Of a stretch of 64,000 nt of DNA, positions 25,800 to 33,747 are shown piece by piece (within the stretch, counting starts at the first letter, position 1; each line of letters starts with the position of its first letter). Origin of the DNA: VGBV01 sp963813725 (lineage in GTDB: Bacteria; Actinomycetota; Thermoleophilia; Solirubrobacterales; 70-9); NCBI GenBank assembly GCA_963813725.1, contig CAWFAI010000008.1:124001-188000 (forward strand), in the 5' to 3' direction. Position numbers and translations under genes: made by a program. The notes beneath the pieces are model-generated. The model did not search any database and had not been told where the DNA came from. It saw only the letters and a program-made list of their open reading frames with translations.

Positions 25800-26234
25800 G
25801 TGGCCGCATCCTGGCAACAGCAGGCCCTGATCGAGGCACGGGTTGAGCAGATCTGGGCGCTGCTCGAGGACCCGGCGCGGTACCCCGAGTGGGCCTACGA
25901 CGCCGTCTCCACCACGGGCATGCCGACTCAGATCCAGAAGGGCTCCAGATTCGAGCAGACGGGTCCAGGCCCCTTCGGGCGGCAGATGACCACCACCTAC
26001 GAGGTCGAGGAGCTCGACGACCTGCGCGAGATCAAGCTGCGCTGCCAGCGCACCGGCTACTACTCGCATTGGCGCCTGACCGAGGCGCAGGGGCAGACCT
26101 TCACCGACGTCGAGATCGGGATCGAGCCGATCGGCCTGCTGGGACGGGTGATCGGGGTCGCGATGACGAAAAACGAGATGCGAAAGATCGCCGACGAGAG
26201 CCTGGACGGCCTGCGCCGGGCGAGCGCGGATTAA
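25800..26234 (+). CDS. SRPBCC-family (polyketide cyclase/dehydrase-like) protein
   Basis: 144-residue helix-grip protein. ARVEQIWALLEDPARYPEW is the usual SRPBCC beginning, followed by FEQTGPGPFGRQMTTTYEVEEL, RTGYYSHWRLTEAQGQTFTDVEIGI (central strands, shown here as family context) and a long C-terminal helix (NEMRKIADESLDGLRR). It probably binds a small hydrophobic molecule. GTG 25800 is chosen because it begins 17 bases after the upstream cyclase gene and places the first strand normally. No close biochemical relative can be named. Confidence 0.78.
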   Translation: MAASWQQQALIEARVEQIWALLEDPARYPEWAYDAVSTTGMPTQIQKGSRFEQTGPGPFGRQMTTTYEVEELDDLREIKLRCQRTGYYSHWRLTEAQGQTFTDVEIGIEPIGLLGRVIGVAMTKNEMRKIADESLDGLRRASAD

Positions 26235-26243
26235 GATCGCCGC

Positions 26244-26714
26244 GTGGCCCCGCCGCACAAGACCTGGATCCTGACCGGCTCGCTGGACAACTTCCGGATC
26301 TACGTCGAGCGCGGCTTCGACGTGATCGGGTTCAAGCAGCGCCGCCGCCTCCAGGCCCGGGAGTTCGAGCGCGGCGACGAGATCGTCTTCTACGTCACCG
26401 GCGTCCAGGCCTTCGGCGGCATCGCCCGGGTGACCTCGGAGATGTTCGAGGACCGCACCCCGATCTGGCCCCAGAACCCGAAGAAGGCACACGAGCCGTA
26501 TCCCTGGCGTGTCAAGGCGGAGCCCGTGCTGGTCCTGCCCGAGCAGGACTTCGTTCCCGCCGAGGAGCTCGTCCCCGAGCTCGAGCACGCCGCCAAGTGG
26601 CCGGCCGAGCACTGGCACCTCGCCTTCCAGGGCCAGCTGCGGACGATCGGCGAAGCCGACGCCGCCCTGCTGCGCGAGCGCCTGATGGCCCCCGCCCCCG
26701 CTGCGCAGCGGTGA
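26244..26714 (+). CDS. EVE-domain (PUA-like) protein
   Basis: 156-residue protein with the EVE fold: KTWILTGSLDNF, FDVIGFKQRRR, RGDEIVFYVTGVQAFGGIARV, SEMFEDRTPIWP and EPVLVLPEQDFVPAEEL. EVE domains read modified bases in DNA or RNA and are often found in restriction or RNA-modification contexts. Here no restriction gene is near; the downstream DUF2203 gene overlaps it by four bases (GTGA at 26711-26714), so the two are translationally coupled. GTG 26244 lies 9 bases after the SRPBCC stop. Confidence 0.84.
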   Translation: MAPPHKTWILTGSLDNFRIYVERGFDVIGFKQRRRLQAREFERGDEIVFYVTGVQAFGGIARVTSEMFEDRTPIWPQNPKKAHEPYPWRVKAEPVLVLPEQDFVPAEELVPELEHAAKWPAEHWHLAFQGQLRTIGEADAALLRERLMAPAPAAQR

Positions 26715-27112
26715 GCGAGGAGGGGGCAGCGGAGCTTCACGAGCGCCACTTCACGCGCGAGGAGGCGAACGCCCTGCTGCCGAAGCTGACGCCGCTGCTG
26801 GCCCAGCTGCAGGAGGCGAAGGAGCAGCTGACGGACACCGAAGCGCACGAGCTGCTCTCGGACGCCGCCCCCTCCAACGGCGGCGGGGATCCCGGCCAGC
26901 AGGTCGGGGTCGCGTTCCTCGAGGTCCGGCGCCTGCTCGAGGCCCTCGAGGGGTCAGGGATCGTGCTCCGCGACATCGATCGCGGGCTGGTGGACTTCCC
27001 CGCCCACCTCGACGGCCGCGAGGTCTACCTGTGCTGGGAGCTCGGCGAGGACGAGGTGGCCCACTGGCACGACCTCGAGGCGGGATACGGTGGCCGCCAG
27101 CCGCTGGACTGA
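26711..27112 (+). CDS. DUF2203 family protein
   Basis: 133-residue soluble protein. HFTREEANALLPKLTPLLAQLQ is the family's N-terminal helix, followed by a variable Gly-rich loop and the C-terminal signature GIVLRDIDRGLVDFPAHLDGREVYLCWELGEDEVAHWHD. DUF2203 proteins are small and widespread in actinobacteria and deinococci, with no assigned function. GTG 26711 overlaps the stop of the EVE gene by four bases, and its own 3' end overlaps the start of the membrane gene at 27090 by 23 bases. Confidence 0.85.
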   Translation: MSEEGAAELHERHFTREEANALLPKLTPLLAQLQEAKEQLTDTEAHELLSDAAPSNGGGDPGQQVGVAFLEVRRLLEALEGSGIVLRDIDRGLVDFPAHLDGREVYLCWELGEDEVAHWHDLEAGYGGRQPLD

Positions 27113-27599
27113 CGCCGTCCGGGGCCTGCCGCAGACCCTCTCGCGCGAGCTCCGGGGCCTGCGGGGCAATGAGCGCCTGGCGATGGTCGGGGTCGCCCTG
27201 ATCGTCGGCAGCCTGCTGCTGCCCTGGTACGGGGTCCCGGTGGCCGGGGACCTGGTGCAGACCGGCCTGGGCGCCTTCAGCTGGACCGAGGCTGCACTGC
27301 TGCTGGTGGCCGCGACCACCCTGGTCCTGGCTATGCAGGTGGGGGGCGGGTACGTGCCGCCTCGGCCCCTGACCGAATGGGCGCTGCTGTTCGCCGCCGG
27401 CGCATGGGCGGCGGCGATCGTCGCCTATCGGATGTTCGAGCGGCCGGAACTGGACTTCGAGGTGATCGTCGCGGTCAACCGCACCTATGACCTGCGGTAC
27501 GGGATCTTCGTCGCCTTGGCCGGCGCGCTGCTGATCGCCGCCGCCGGGCTGCGGGAGCGGCGCCATCCGCGCGGACCGACGCGACCCGCCCGAGGCTAG
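27090..27599 (+). CDS. Four-helix membrane protein of unknown function
   Basis: 169 residues with four predicted membrane helices (about 31-46, 63-85, 93-112 and 140-158) and a cationic C-terminal tail. A PWYG motif follows the first helix (GSLLLPWYGVPV), as in many small actinobacterial membrane proteins. The GTG start at 27090 lies inside the DUF2203 gene, so it belongs to that operon. Its last four bases overlap the tail of the convergent PPK2 gene. No function can be assigned. Confidence 0.75.
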   Translation: MAASRWTDAVRGLPQTLSRELRGLRGNERLAMVGVALIVGSLLLPWYGVPVAGDLVQTGLGAFSWTEAALLLVAATTLVLAMQVGGGYVPPRPLTEWALLFAAGAWAAAIVAYRMFERPELDFEVIVAVNRTYDLRYGIFVALAGALLIAAAGLRERRHPRGPTRPARG

Positions 27600-28399
27600 T
27601 CCGCGGCGGCGGCGGCCGCGCCCTCGTCTGGCGGCGGCGGCTCAAGGCCCTGCCGGCGCATTCCGTCCTCGATCGCCTCGATCACCGCGTTCAGCACCCG
27701 CACGCGCCCATACCGCTTCGAGTCCGCCTCGATCAGGTGCCAGGGGGCGTGCGGGGCCTGGTCGGTACGGGCCAGCATGTCCTCGATCGCCTCGGTGTAC
27801 TCGGCTCGCTTCTCGCGGTTGCGCCAGTCCTCGTCGGTCAGCTTCCACTGCTTCAGCGGGTTGTCCTTGCGCCGCTCGAAGCGCTTCAGCTGCTCGGCGT
27901 CGGAGATGTGCATCCAGAACTTGATCAGGATCATCCCCTCGTCGGCGAGGGTGCGCTCGAAGCCGTTGATCTCGTCGTAGGCCCGCATCCAGGCCTCGCG
28001 GTCTGCAAAACCCTCGACCCGCTCGACCAGCACCCGCCCATACCAGGAGCGGTCGAGCACGGTCATCCCTCCCCATCCGGGCAGCACCGGCCAGAAGCGC
28101 CAGAGGAAGTGATGACGCTTCTCGTCGTGGGTCGGCGCGGCGAAGCTGACCACGCGCACGTGCCTGGGGTCCATCTGGGCGACGAGGCGCTTGATCGCGC
28201 CGCCCTTGCCCGAGGCGTCCCAGCCCTCGAACAGCACGCAGACCGGCGGCCCCAGCTCCTTCTCGCCGATCTGCCCGCCCAGCGTCAGACGGAGCTGGGT
28301 CAGCCGCAGCCAGCCCCGCTCCAGGTCGTGGCGCTCCTGCTTGCGCGAGAGCTTCCTGGAGAGATCGAGCTGGTCGAGCCTTCCCACGGCCCCGATCAT
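27596..28399 (-). CDS. Polyphosphate kinase 2 (PPK2) family
   Basis: 267-residue P-loop kinase that uses polyphosphate to phosphorylate nucleotides, or the reverse. Walker A is GWDASGKGG (about 59-67), and the PPK2 lid and Walker B motifs follow as DRSWYGRVLVERVEGF (about 116-131). DPRHVRVVSFAAPTHDEKRHHFLWRFW and KFWMHISDAEQLKRF are typical of one-domain PPK2 enzymes. The nucleotide specificity class cannot be set safely from sequence. Start ATG 28399. The C-terminus ends in an Ala-rich tail. It is followed upstream by a small membrane gene. Confidence 0.9.
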   Translation of the reverse strand: MIGAVGRLDQLDLSRKLSRKQERHDLERGWLRLTQLRLTLGGQIGEKELGPPVCVLFEGWDASGKGGAIKRLVAQMDPRHVRVVSFAAPTHDEKRHHFLWRFWPVLPGWGGMTVLDRSWYGRVLVERVEGFADREAWMRAYDEINGFERTLADEGMILIKFWMHISDAEQLKRFERRKDNPLKQWKLTDEDWRNREKRAEYTEAIEDMLARTDQAPHAPWHLIEADSKRYGRVRVLNAVIEAIEDGMRRQGLEPPPPDEGAAAAAAD

Positions 28400-28420
28400 T
28401 CCACCCCTGGCGAGCGCGCG

Positions 28421-28648
28421 CTAGCGAGTCCCCGGAGCGAGGATCTGCGGGTTCGACTCGGGCTCGTCCTCGGTCGCGATCACCGCCAGCGGCAGCAGCA
28501 GCGTCGCGGAGAAGATCATGATGATCCCGACCGCGACCACCACCTTGCTCTTGTAGAGATGCCCCGCGGTGCCCACCACGAACCCGCCCAGCATCAGGAA
28601 CAGGTACGGCGTGATCGAGGTCGGAAGCACGTCGGCGAGCAGGAACAT
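28421..28648 (-). CDS. Small two-helix membrane protein
   Basis: 75-residue protein with two hydrophobic helices (about 12-29 and 36-59) and a short acidic cytoplasmic tail. A GxxxGTAGHLYKSK linker joins the helices. Start ATG 28648, divergent from the MoxR gene at 28675 with only 26 bases between, so the promoters overlap. It precedes the PPK2 gene by 21 bases and is likely its operon partner. No function is recognised. Confidence 0.68.
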   Translation of the reverse strand: MFLLADVLPTSITPYLFLMLGGFVVGTAGHLYKSKVVVAVGIIMIFSATLLLPLAVIATEDEPESNPQILAPGTR

Positions 28649-28674
28649 GGGGCGTATCTATCATCCTCTGCCTC

Positions 28675-29613
28675 ATGCCGGAGCAAGGGCCTCAGTCCGT
28701 CGCGCAGGTCAGAGAGGGGTTGGGCGAGGTCGGCTACCTCGCCGACGAGTCCTCGGCCCTGGTCTCCTTCCTCGCGCAGCGGCTGGGCAAGCCCGTGCTG
28801 GTGGAGGGCCCGGCCGGCGTCGGCAAGACCGAGCTGGCAAAGGCGCTCTCCCGCCACACGGGCCGGACCCTGATCCGGCTGCAGTGCTACGAGGGCCTGG
28901 ACGAGGCCAAGGCCCTCTATGAGTGGAACTACCGCAAGCAGCTGCTGCGGATCCAGGCCGAATCGGCCGGCGAGGCCGAGGCGCCCGAGGGCGCCTGGGA
29001 GTCGACCCGGGGGGACATCTTCAGCGAGGACTTCCTGTTCACGCGGCCGCTGCTGGAGGCGATCAGCGCCACCGAGCCCGTGGTGCTGCTGATCGACGAG
29101 ATCGACAAGACCGACCAGGAGTTCGAGGCGATGCTGCTGGAGGTCCTCTCGGACTTCCAGATCTCGATCCCGGAGCTGGGCGTGATCGAGGCGCGGACGC
29201 GGCCGCTGGTGCTGCTGACCTCCAACAACTCCCGCGAGCTGACCGAGGCGCTGAAGCGCCGCTGCCTCTACCTGTGGCTCGACTATCCCTCGGTCGACCG
29301 CGAGCTGCAGATCGTGAGGCTGCATGCGCCCGAGCTGGACGAAGGCCTCGCCCGGCGCATGGTCGAGGTCGTGCACATGGTCCGCCAGCTGGACCTGAAG
29401 AAGCCGCCTTCGATCGCGGAGTCGATCGACTGGGCGCGCACCCTGCTGCTGGTCGGCGCCGATGACATCGACCGCGAGACATTCGAGCAGTCCATGAGCA
29501 TCATCGTCAAGCACCGCTCCGACATCGATCTGGTGGCCGAGCGCGTCGCGGTGAAGCTGGGTGACGCGACCCCGCAGGCGGAGGCCTCTCCCCCGGGAAC
29601 CACATCGGGATGA
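28675..29613 (+). CDS. MoxR-family AAA+ ATPase (CoxD-like)
   Basis: 312-residue AAA+ ATPase. Walker A GPAGVGKTELAKAL (about 44-57), RLQCYEGLDEAKALYEWNY (family signature, about 69-87), Walker B LLIDEIDKTD (about 138-147), sensor LLTSNNSREL and an arginine-rich ALKRRCLYLWLDYP. MoxR ATPases act as chaperones that, with a von Willebrand factor A partner, mature metalloenzymes or membrane complexes; CoxD does this for CO dehydrogenase. The downstream VWA gene overlaps by four bases (ATGA), confirming the pair. No CO dehydrogenase or other client gene is in the window. Confidence 0.9.
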   Translation: MPEQGPQSVAQVREGLGEVGYLADESSALVSFLAQRLGKPVLVEGPAGVGKTELAKALSRHTGRTLIRLQCYEGLDEAKALYEWNYRKQLLRIQAESAGEAEAPEGAWESTRGDIFSEDFLFTRPLLEAISATEPVVLLIDEIDKTDQEFEAMLLEVLSDFQISIPELGVIEARTRPLVLLTSNNSRELTEALKRRCLYLWLDYPSVDRELQIVRLHAPELDEGLARRMVEVVHMVRQLDLKKPPSIAESIDWARTLLLVGADDIDRETFEQSMSIIVKHRSDIDLVAERVAVKLGDATPQAEASPPGTTSG

Positions 29614-30998
29614 GCACGCCCGAGCGGCCGGCCACCTCCGGCCGGGTCCCCGGGGCCGCCGGCAACCTGCTCGCGTTCTTCGAGGACCTGCGCTCCGAGG
29701 GCGTCGCGGTCGGCACCTCTGAGATCCTCGACGCCTTCGCGGCTCTGGAGCAGGTGAGCTGGACCGACCAGCGCGACTTCCGCGAGGCGCTCGCCTCGAC
29801 GATCGCCAAGTCACAGGAGGACCGCCGGGTGTTCGACCTGCTCTTCGACCGCCACTTCTTCCGCGCGGCCGAGGCCGAGGCCCTGGAGCGCGAGATCCAG
29901 GAGGAGCGCTACGAGGGCTCGGACCGCATCGACCTCGACGAGCTGCGCGAGGCGATCCGCCAGGCGATCCAGGCGGGCAACGACGGCGAGATGCGCGACC
30001 TGGCGCGGCTGGCGATCACCGCCTTCGGCCGCCGCGGCGAGCGCTCGGGCGTGATCGGCGTCGACGTGCAGCGGATCCGCCGCGCGCTGGAGCTGCAGGC
30101 CCGGGGGGGCGGCGAAGGCGAGCGGCCGGCGCTCGACGCCGAGGACGTGCGCCAGTTCGAGCAGCACCTGCGCCGCGAGCTGGAGCGGGCCACGATCGAG
30201 CGCACGGGCAAGCTCCCACCCTCGCGTCCGCTGGCCGAGCTGGACCGCACCCTCCCCACCAGCCCGACCCGGGACCTGGCGGCTGTGCACCGGGCGGTCG
30301 CGCAGCTGAAGCGCCGGATCGCCACCCTCGGCCACGAGCAGCGGGGCCGCAGCAAGGGCCGGATCGTGGACATCCGCCGCACGATGCGCTCCTCGCTGGA
30401 GACGGGCGGCGTGCCGCTGCGCCTGCGCTACCGGCCCAAGCGCCCGCGGCGGCCCGAGATCTACGTGCTCTGCGACGTCTCGACTTCGGTCAGCAGCGCC
30501 AGCGTCTTCTTCCTCTCGGTGCTCCACGCCCTGCACGACAGCTTCCGCAAGCTGCGCAGCTTCGTCTTCATCGAGCGCATCAGCGAGGTCACCGACATCT
30601 TCGAGCACGAGCGCGACTTCCGGGCGATCTCCGAGAGGGTGTCGTCCGAGGGCGGGGTCGCCGATGTCTCGGGCTACACCGACTACGGGCGCGTATGGCT
30701 CGAGTTCGGCGAGGAGATCGCCGAGGAGCTGGGGCCGCGCTCGACGGTGATCGTGCTCGGCGACGCGCGCACCAACGGGCGCGAGCCCCACGCGCAGATC
30801 TTCGGCACGATCGCCGCACGCGCCGGGCGCACCTTCTGGCTCAACCCCGAGCCCCGGCTGTACTGGAACTACGGCGACTCCGTCATGGCCGCCTATGAGC
30901 CCTATTGCGACGGCGCCTTCGAGTGCTGGACCACCAAACACCTGGAGCAGTTCGTGAACGTCGTCGCCGGGGGGCGATCGGCCCCGGCGGCGAACTAG
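29610..30998 (+). CDS. VWA-domain protein, CoxE-like
   Basis: 462-residue partner of the MoxR ATPase. The N-terminal 250 residues are helical and charged. About 280-450 are a von Willebrand factor A domain with the metal-ion-dependent adhesion site CDVSTSVSS (DxSxS), a threonine further on, and LGDARTN. FWLNPEPRLYWNYGDSVM near the end is typical of CoxE. With the ATPase it is thought to insert metal into, or remodel, a client enzyme. ATG 29610 overlaps the ATPase stop by four bases. The thiamine riboswitch begins 17 bases after its stop. Confidence 0.88.
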   Translation: MSTPERPATSGRVPGAAGNLLAFFEDLRSEGVAVGTSEILDAFAALEQVSWTDQRDFREALASTIAKSQEDRRVFDLLFDRHFFRAAEAEALEREIQEERYEGSDRIDLDELREAIRQAIQAGNDGEMRDLARLAITAFGRRGERSGVIGVDVQRIRRALELQARGGGEGERPALDAEDVRQFEQHLRRELERATIERTGKLPPSRPLAELDRTLPTSPTRDLAAVHRAVAQLKRRIATLGHEQRGRSKGRIVDIRRTMRSSLETGGVPLRLRYRPKRPRRPEIYVLCDVSTSVSSASVFFLSVLHALHDSFRKLRSFVFIERISEVTDIFEHERDFRAISERVSSEGGVADVSGYTDYGRVWLEFGEEIAEELGPRSTVIVLGDARTNGREPHAQIFGTIAARAGRTFWLNPEPRLYWNYGDSVMAAYEPYCDGAFECWTTKHLEQFVNVVAGGRSAPAAN

Positions 30999-31015
30999 AC
31001 TGGCGGCACCAACCC

Positions 31016-31147
31016 AGGGGGGCTCGCGGGTTAATGCGGGCTGAGATAGCGACCCAGCACCCCCAACACGTCCTCCGCTTCGCGTCCGGGCGTGTGTGCA
31101 CCTGTCGCTGACCCTTAGAACCTGTGCGGTAATGCGCGCGGAGGGAG
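31016..31147 (+). ncRNA. TPP riboswitch (THI element)
   Basis: The conserved thiamine pyrophosphate aptamer elements are present in order: GCGGGCTGAGAT (31036-31047), a variable P3 helix (about 31050-31105), ACCCTTAGAACCTG (31111-31124) and GGTAATGCGCGCGGAGGGA (31128-31146). The last segment contains the Shine-Dalgarno GGAGGGAG of the ABC transporter gene at 31149, so ligand binding would hide the ribosome site and shut off translation. This identifies the downstream transporter as importing thiamine or its pyrimidine precursor. Confidence 0.93.
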
Positions 31148-31148
31148 C

Positions 31149-31961
31149 ATGCTGAACCAGACCGGGGCTCCCGCGGCGGAGCCCCTCGAGCTTTCAGGCA
31201 CACCCGGCCCGGCCGTCACGGTGCGCGGCCTGGGGCACTCGTTCGACGAGCTGCGGGCGCTCGACGGCGTCGACCTGACGGTGCCCGCGGGCGGGGTGCT
31301 CGGCATCGTCGGCCCCTCGGGCTGCGGCAAGTCCACGCTCTTGGAGATCGTCTGCGGCCTGCGCGAGCCCAGCGACGGCTCGCTGGTGGTCGGCGAGGCG
31401 GTCCGGCCCGCGGCACGGCTGGCGAGCTGCGCCTACATGCCCCAGCGCGACCTGCTGCTGCCGTGGCTGCCGGCGATCGACAACGCCGCGCTCGCGCTCG
31501 CCCTCGCCGGAGTCCCGCGCGAGCGGGCCCGCGCCGAGGTGGCGGGGCACTTCAAGCGCCTGGGGCTGGCGGGCTTCGAGGACTCCCGCCCCGAGGAGCT
31601 GTCGGGCGGGATGCGCCAGCGGGTGGCCTTCCTGCGCACGCTGATGGCGGGGCGGCCGGTGCTGCTGCTGGACGAGCCCTTCGCCTCGCTCGATGCGATC
31701 ACGCGCGCCGAGGCCCAGGGCTGGCTGGCGGGGGTGCTCGCGGCCGATGGCCACACCGTCATGCTCGTCACCCACGACGTGGAGGAGGCTTTGTACCTCT
31801 CCGACCAGGTGGTCGTGATGAGCCCGCGGCCGGGGCGGGTGACCGCGACCCTGGAGGTCCCCGAGCCGCGCGCGCGGGACCGCGCCGCGGCCGTCAGCGC
31901 GGCCGAGTTCGCCGAGCTGCGCGAGCGGGCCCTGCGGCTGCTCGCGGGGGGCTCGCGGTGA
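31149..31961 (+). CDS. thiZ: Thiamine-precursor ABC transporter, ATP-binding protein (ThiZ-like)
   Basis: 270-residue ABC ATPase. Walker A is GPSGCGKSTLLEIVCGL (about 56-72), the Q-loop is MPQRDLLLPWLP, the ABC signature is ELSGGMRQRVAFL, and Walker B is VLLLDEPFASLDA, with the H-loop histidine in LVTHDVEEA. The PQRDLLLPW Q-loop is typical of the taurine/nitrate/HMP import subfamily. Its place directly behind the TPP riboswitch, and the permease and binding protein that follow, identify it as the energy subunit of an HMP/thiamine-precursor importer. The symbol is by context and family, not by close identity. Confidence 0.88.
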   Translation: MLNQTGAPAAEPLELSGTPGPAVTVRGLGHSFDELRALDGVDLTVPAGGVLGIVGPSGCGKSTLLEIVCGLREPSDGSLVVGEAVRPAARLASCAYMPQRDLLLPWLPAIDNAALALALAGVPRERARAEVAGHFKRLGLAGFEDSRPEELSGGMRQRVAFLRTLMAGRPVLLLDEPFASLDAITRAEAQGWLAGVLAADGHTVMLVTHDVEEALYLSDQVVVMSPRPGRVTATLEVPEPRARDRAAAVSAAEFAELRERALRLLAGGSR

Positions 31962-32737
31962 GCGCGCGCATGCGCTCCGCGCTCGCACCCGCCGCCGTCG
32001 TGGCGCTGCTGCTGGTGGCGTGGGAGCTGGCGGCGCGCTGGGACGCGCTCGCCGACCTGCTCTCGATTGAGCCGTTCCTGGTGCCGGCCCCGACCGACGT
32101 GGCCGAGTCCCTCTGGGAGGACCGCTCGCTGCTGGCCGAGGACGCCTGGGTGACGCTGCGCGAGGTGGTGCTGGGATTCCTGCTGGCGCTGGTGGCCGGG
32201 GTGGGGCTGGCGATTCTGATGCACCTCTCCGAGACCGCGCGGCGGGCCCTGTACCCCCTGCTGGTCGCCTCGCAGACGATCCCGATCATCGTCCTGGCGC
32301 CGGTGCTGGTGGTCTGGTTCGGCTTCGGGATCGTGCCGAAGCTGCTGATCATCGCGCTCATCTGCTTCTTCCCCATCACCGTCAACGCCTACGACGGCCT
32401 GCGCTCGGTCGATCCCGACCTGCTGAAGATGATGCGCACCCTGGGCGCCGGCCGGCTGCAGACGCTGCGCCGCGCGGAGCTGCCATGGGCGCTGCCCTTC
32501 ATCTTCAGCGGCGCCAAGATCGCGGTCGCCGTGGCGGTGATCGGCGCCGTCTTCGCAGAGTGGGCGGGGTCCGACTCCGGTCTGGGGCATCTGATCCTGG
32601 TCAGCTCCGGCGAGCTCTCGACCTCGCTCACCTTCGCCGCGATCGCGGTCCTGTCGGCGATCGCGATCTGCCTGTTCGCCCTGCTGGGCCTGCTCGAGCG
32701 TCGCGTCGTCACCTGGAAGGAGAGCCCCACAAGATGA
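31958..32737 (+). CDS. thiX: Thiamine-precursor ABC transporter, permease (ThiX-like)
   Basis: 259-residue BPD-type permease with six membrane helices. The coupling-loop EAA motif is in YDGLRSVDPDLLKMMRTLGAG, and SGAKIAVAVAVIGAVFAEWAG is a typical closing segment. GTG 31958 overlaps the ATPase stop (GTGA). It belongs to the same family as the taurine, nitrate and sulfonate permeases; the riboswitch sets the substrate as a thiamine precursor. Confidence 0.87.
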   Translation: MSARMRSALAPAAVVALLLVAWELAARWDALADLLSIEPFLVPAPTDVAESLWEDRSLLAEDAWVTLREVVLGFLLALVAGVGLAILMHLSETARRALYPLLVASQTIPIIVLAPVLVVWFGFGIVPKLLIIALICFFPITVNAYDGLRSVDPDLLKMMRTLGAGRLQTLRRAELPWALPFIFSGAKIAVAVAVIGAVFAEWAGSDSGLGHLILVSSGELSTSLTFAAIAVLSAIAICLFALLGLLERRVVTWKESPTR

Positions 32738-33747
32738 GATGGATGGCAGCCGCAGCGCTGGCGCTGGCCGTGAGCCTGACGGGCTGCGGCGAGAAGGAGG
32801 AGAACCTGGGCGCCGCCGAGCCCGAGCAGCTCGACCTGGCCCTGGACTTCTACGTCAACCCCGACCACGCCGGGATCTTCACGGCGCTCGAGAACGGGTA
32901 CTTCGACCGCGCCGGCCTGAAGGTGTCGCCGCGCGTGCCCTCGGACCCCTCGGCCCCGATCAGGGAGGTGGCAGCCGGGCGCGCCGACTTGGCGATCAGC
33001 TACGAGCCCGAGCTGCTGCTGGCCCGCGAGCAGGGTCTGGACGTGGTCGCCGTCGCCGCCCTGGTGGACGAGCCGCTGACCTCGCTCATCTCGCTGCCCG
33101 CAGCGGGAATCGCGAAGCCCTCGGACCTGCGCGGCAAGACGGTGGCGACCGCGGGCATCCCCTATCAGGCCCAGTACCTGGCGACGATCCTGGCGGGGGC
33201 AGGGCTCTCGACCTCGGACGTGACCCAGGTCGAGGTCGGGTTCAACCTGCTGCCGGCGCTGCTGGGGGGCGAGGCCGACGCGATCCTGGGCGGCTTCCGC
33301 AACATCGAGGGCGTCGATCTGGCCCGTCGCGGCGAAAACCCGTCGGTGGTCCCCGTGAACGAGCTCGGCGTCCCCAACTACGACGAGCTCGTCCTCGTCG
33401 CCCAGGGCGAGCGGCTGGAGGAGGACCCCGAGGAGCTGCGCCTGTTCATCGGCGCCCTGGCGAAGGGCACGAAGGACGCGGTCGCCGATCCGCAGGCCGC
33501 GACCGGGGCCGTGCTCGCGGCCGGCGACGGCCTGGACCCCGAGCTGACTCGCGCGGAGATCCAGGCCACCCTGCCGCTGCTGGCGCCCACGCCCGGCGAG
33601 CGCTTCGGGCAACTCGACCCCGAGGAGTGGGCGCTGTTCGCCAGCTGGATGGCCGAGAACGGCCTGCTCTCCGAGGTGCCCGAGACCCAGGACGCGCTCA
33701 GCAACGAGCTGCTGCCGGGCGCGCCGGACGAGGACCGCGAGGGCTAG
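32734..33747 (+). CDS. thiY: Thiamine-precursor ABC transporter, substrate-binding lipoprotein (ThiY-like)
   Basis: 337-residue extracytoplasmic binding protein of the NMT1/THI5-like family. A signal peptide with lipobox LTGC anchors it. The mature domain has DLALDFYVNPDHAGIFTALE, GYFDRAGLKV, AAGRADLAISYEPELLLARE and DLRGKTVATAGIPYQAQYLA, all of which fit HMP-binding ThiY proteins. Unlike eukaryotic THI5 it is not a synthase, and no active-site histidine set is seen. ATG 32734 overlaps the permease stop (ATGA). It closes the riboswitch-controlled operon; the next gene is convergent and overlaps by four bases. Confidence 0.88.
   Translation: MRWMAAAALALAVSLTGCGEKEENLGAAEPEQLDLALDFYVNPDHAGIFTALENGYFDRAGLKVSPRVPSDPSAPIREVAAGRADLAISYEPELLLAREQGLDVVAVAALVDEPLTSLISLPAAGIAKPSDLRGKTVATAGIPYQAQYLATILAGAGLSTSDVTQVEVGFNLLPALLGGEADAILGGFRNIEGVDLARRGENPSVVPVNELGVPNYDELVLVAQGERLEEDPEELRLFIGALAKGTKDAVADPQAATGAVLAAGDGLDPELTRAEIQATLPLLAPTPGERFGQLDPEEWALFASWMAENGLLSEVPETQDALSNELLPGAPDEDREG

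Noticed and set aside
21088..25839. A 1583-codon open frame on the minus strand opposite the large cyclase gene
   Set aside because: It is the low-stop shadow frame of GC-rich coding sequence. The translation is Arg/Leu/Gln-rich without domains, while the plus strand encodes clear cyclase, ATPase and TPR motifs.
28675..30998. A carbon-monoxide dehydrogenase locus suggested by CoxD/CoxE-like genes
   Set aside because: MoxR/VWA pairs serve many client systems and no molybdenum hydroxylase subunit is in the window.
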